Below are positions 63,091 through 64,000 of a stretch of 64,000 nucleotides of DNA, one piece after another. Positions within the stretch are counted from its first letter, which is position 1. Each line of letters opens with the position of its first letter. The stretch covers positions 36,380,303 through 36,444,302 of the forward strand of contig NC_088645.1 of the NCBI RefSeq assembly GCF_964019385.1, given 5' to 3'. This DNA is from Sycon ciliatum (lineage: Eukaryota; Porifera; Calcarea; Leucosolenida; Sycettidae). Under the pieces are notes generated by a model. That model had not been told where the DNA came from, did no database searches, and saw only the letters and a list, made by a program, of their open reading frames with translations. A program made the position numbers and the translations under genes.

Positions 63091-63803
63091 AACATATGTG
63101 CGAGTTGATAAGGGGTTTTCCTTCTATCGACTCAACCTTATCAACTGGCCAATCGACTTATTGACGCAGTCATTTCACCTCTAGTTCTGACTATGACAGA
63201 CTGAGTGCAATCGCATGATATGACCTACTGGACTTGTTGTTTGATCTTTGTCCTCCGCTGTAGAATTTCCCTTTATTCGGTCTGTCAGCGCTTGCTGTCA
63301 CCCAGCGCTGGGGAGGTTGGGGGGGGGGGGGAGGGGAGGGGAGGGCAAGCACCCCCTGGCAAACGCATACTTCATTCTCTACTTGACACATTGATTGTTC
63401 TCTCAAACTTAAAACTAGATGTAAACACAGGTGCCTTGTCAATTCAAATAATCCATCCGGAATAAATCGTCTGTCTGGAATTCCTGTTGCGGCCAATAAC
63501 TACAGCACCGTTGGGCGCCGAAGAACTAGTGGGTCAGGGTTCTAGCCTAGCCCCCTCTCACTTTTAGCGAATACAGCAGTTTCGTTCTTATTTGATGGCA
63601 CCGACTTACATGTACACATATGCAGAGTTATACGTCTGAGTGTACATTATAGTGTACATTACGGTTTCCGTTCTTATCTGCAAAACATACAGCCTAGACC
63701 TGTCTTAAAAAAAATGTGAAAATATAGCCTGGTCGTTCTTCGACGGTCCGTTCTTCGGCGCCCGACAGTCATGTAAAGCTTAATGTAGATCAACAGTACT
63801 AAC
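63091..63803. other. Intron sequence, no gene
   Basis: A poly-G rich stretch at 63317-63345. No other feature supported. Confidence 0.4.
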
Positions 63804-63935
63804 TTGTACATTCTTCGATCCCTGGAATTGTCCTATTGGCTCTATACCCGAGTTGGCAGCATGAATATTTTCCCACCTCATTGATGCACCTTTTATAGTC
63901 ACAGGGTGGTGAGGGCAGAAAACACTCATTGATGT
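63804..63935 (-). CDS. EGF-like exon of the host gene
   Basis: A 132-nt phase 1-1 exon, acceptor TTTTTTCGCAG, donor GTTAGT. The 44 residues start (D)INECFLPSPPCDYKRC and continue EVGKYSCCQLGYRAN with a last Cys in IEECT. The DINEC start fits cbEGF. The CC pair and long last loop are unusual. It is the most upstream exon seen; the gene continues beyond the window. Confidence 0.72.
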
Positions 63936-64000
63936 CTGCGAAAAAATAATACACATGCATACACATACACATCAAGTCCTTCCAAGAAAAACTTTTTATC

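Overview
Animal nuclear DNA, not bacterial. The evidence is phase-1 spliced EGF and sushi exons with GT/AG borders, APE-type LINEs, Gypsy-type LTR elements, tRNA-derived SINEs, MITEs and long microsatellites. I cannot name the species; an invertebrate with a repeat-rich genome fits. Almost all of the window is transposable elements nested in one another. The only host gene I can support runs on the minus strand across the whole window.

Layout. 0.5-3.0 kb: decayed CR1/L2-like LINE (-). 3.3-8.8 kb: complete but mutated Gypsy chromovirus (-) with 181-bp LTRs, 5-bp target duplication, tRNA-iMet-type primer site and a SINE inside its 5' LTR. 8.8-11.5 kb: MITEs, a tandem duplication and a SINE palindrome. 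9.4-10.1 and 11.6-15.9 kb: head-to-tail and inverted units of a 597-bp repeat in which every complete unit carries a hammerhead ribozyme, the architecture of an animal retrozyme. 16.8-17.3 kb: last exon (transmembrane segment plus cytoplasmic tail) of the host gene. 18.2-31.8 kb: a 14-bp minisatellite split first by a MITE and then by an LTR retrotransposon (19006-31595, 379-bp LTRs, GCATA target duplication). Between those LTRs lies a 10-kb segmental duplication (about 20.3-30.4 kb) of the region at 48.2-57.4 kb.

31.9-51.0 kb: a train of LINE copies, all on the plus strand. Each ends in (CAA)n, and the next 5'-truncated copy starts directly in that (CAA)n. Two near-complete members are present: one with an uninterrupted 971-aa ORF2 (37.6-41.4 kb), and one (41.8-50.7 kb) whose ORF1 and ORF2 are interrupted by a MITE and by another 4.8-kb LINE, both with clean target duplications. 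51-57.4 kb: second copy of the segmental duplication, carrying EGF exons, a (GA)n tract and a captured-gene LTR element. 57.5-64 kb: sushi and EGF exons of the host gene, an RTE-like LINE fragment, MITEs, SINEs and (CA)n.

Three systems stand out. (1) The hammerhead-bearing tandem array. (2) The (CAA)n-tailed LINEs that appear to use their own tails as landing sites. (3) A small LTR element (26994-28898) whose 1.3-kb interior contains no retroviral gene, but a signal-peptide reading frame fused to a permuted, decayed ubiquitin unit. The duplication also copied two symmetric phase-1 EGF exons in the orientation of the host gene, so it may have lengthened the encoded protein.
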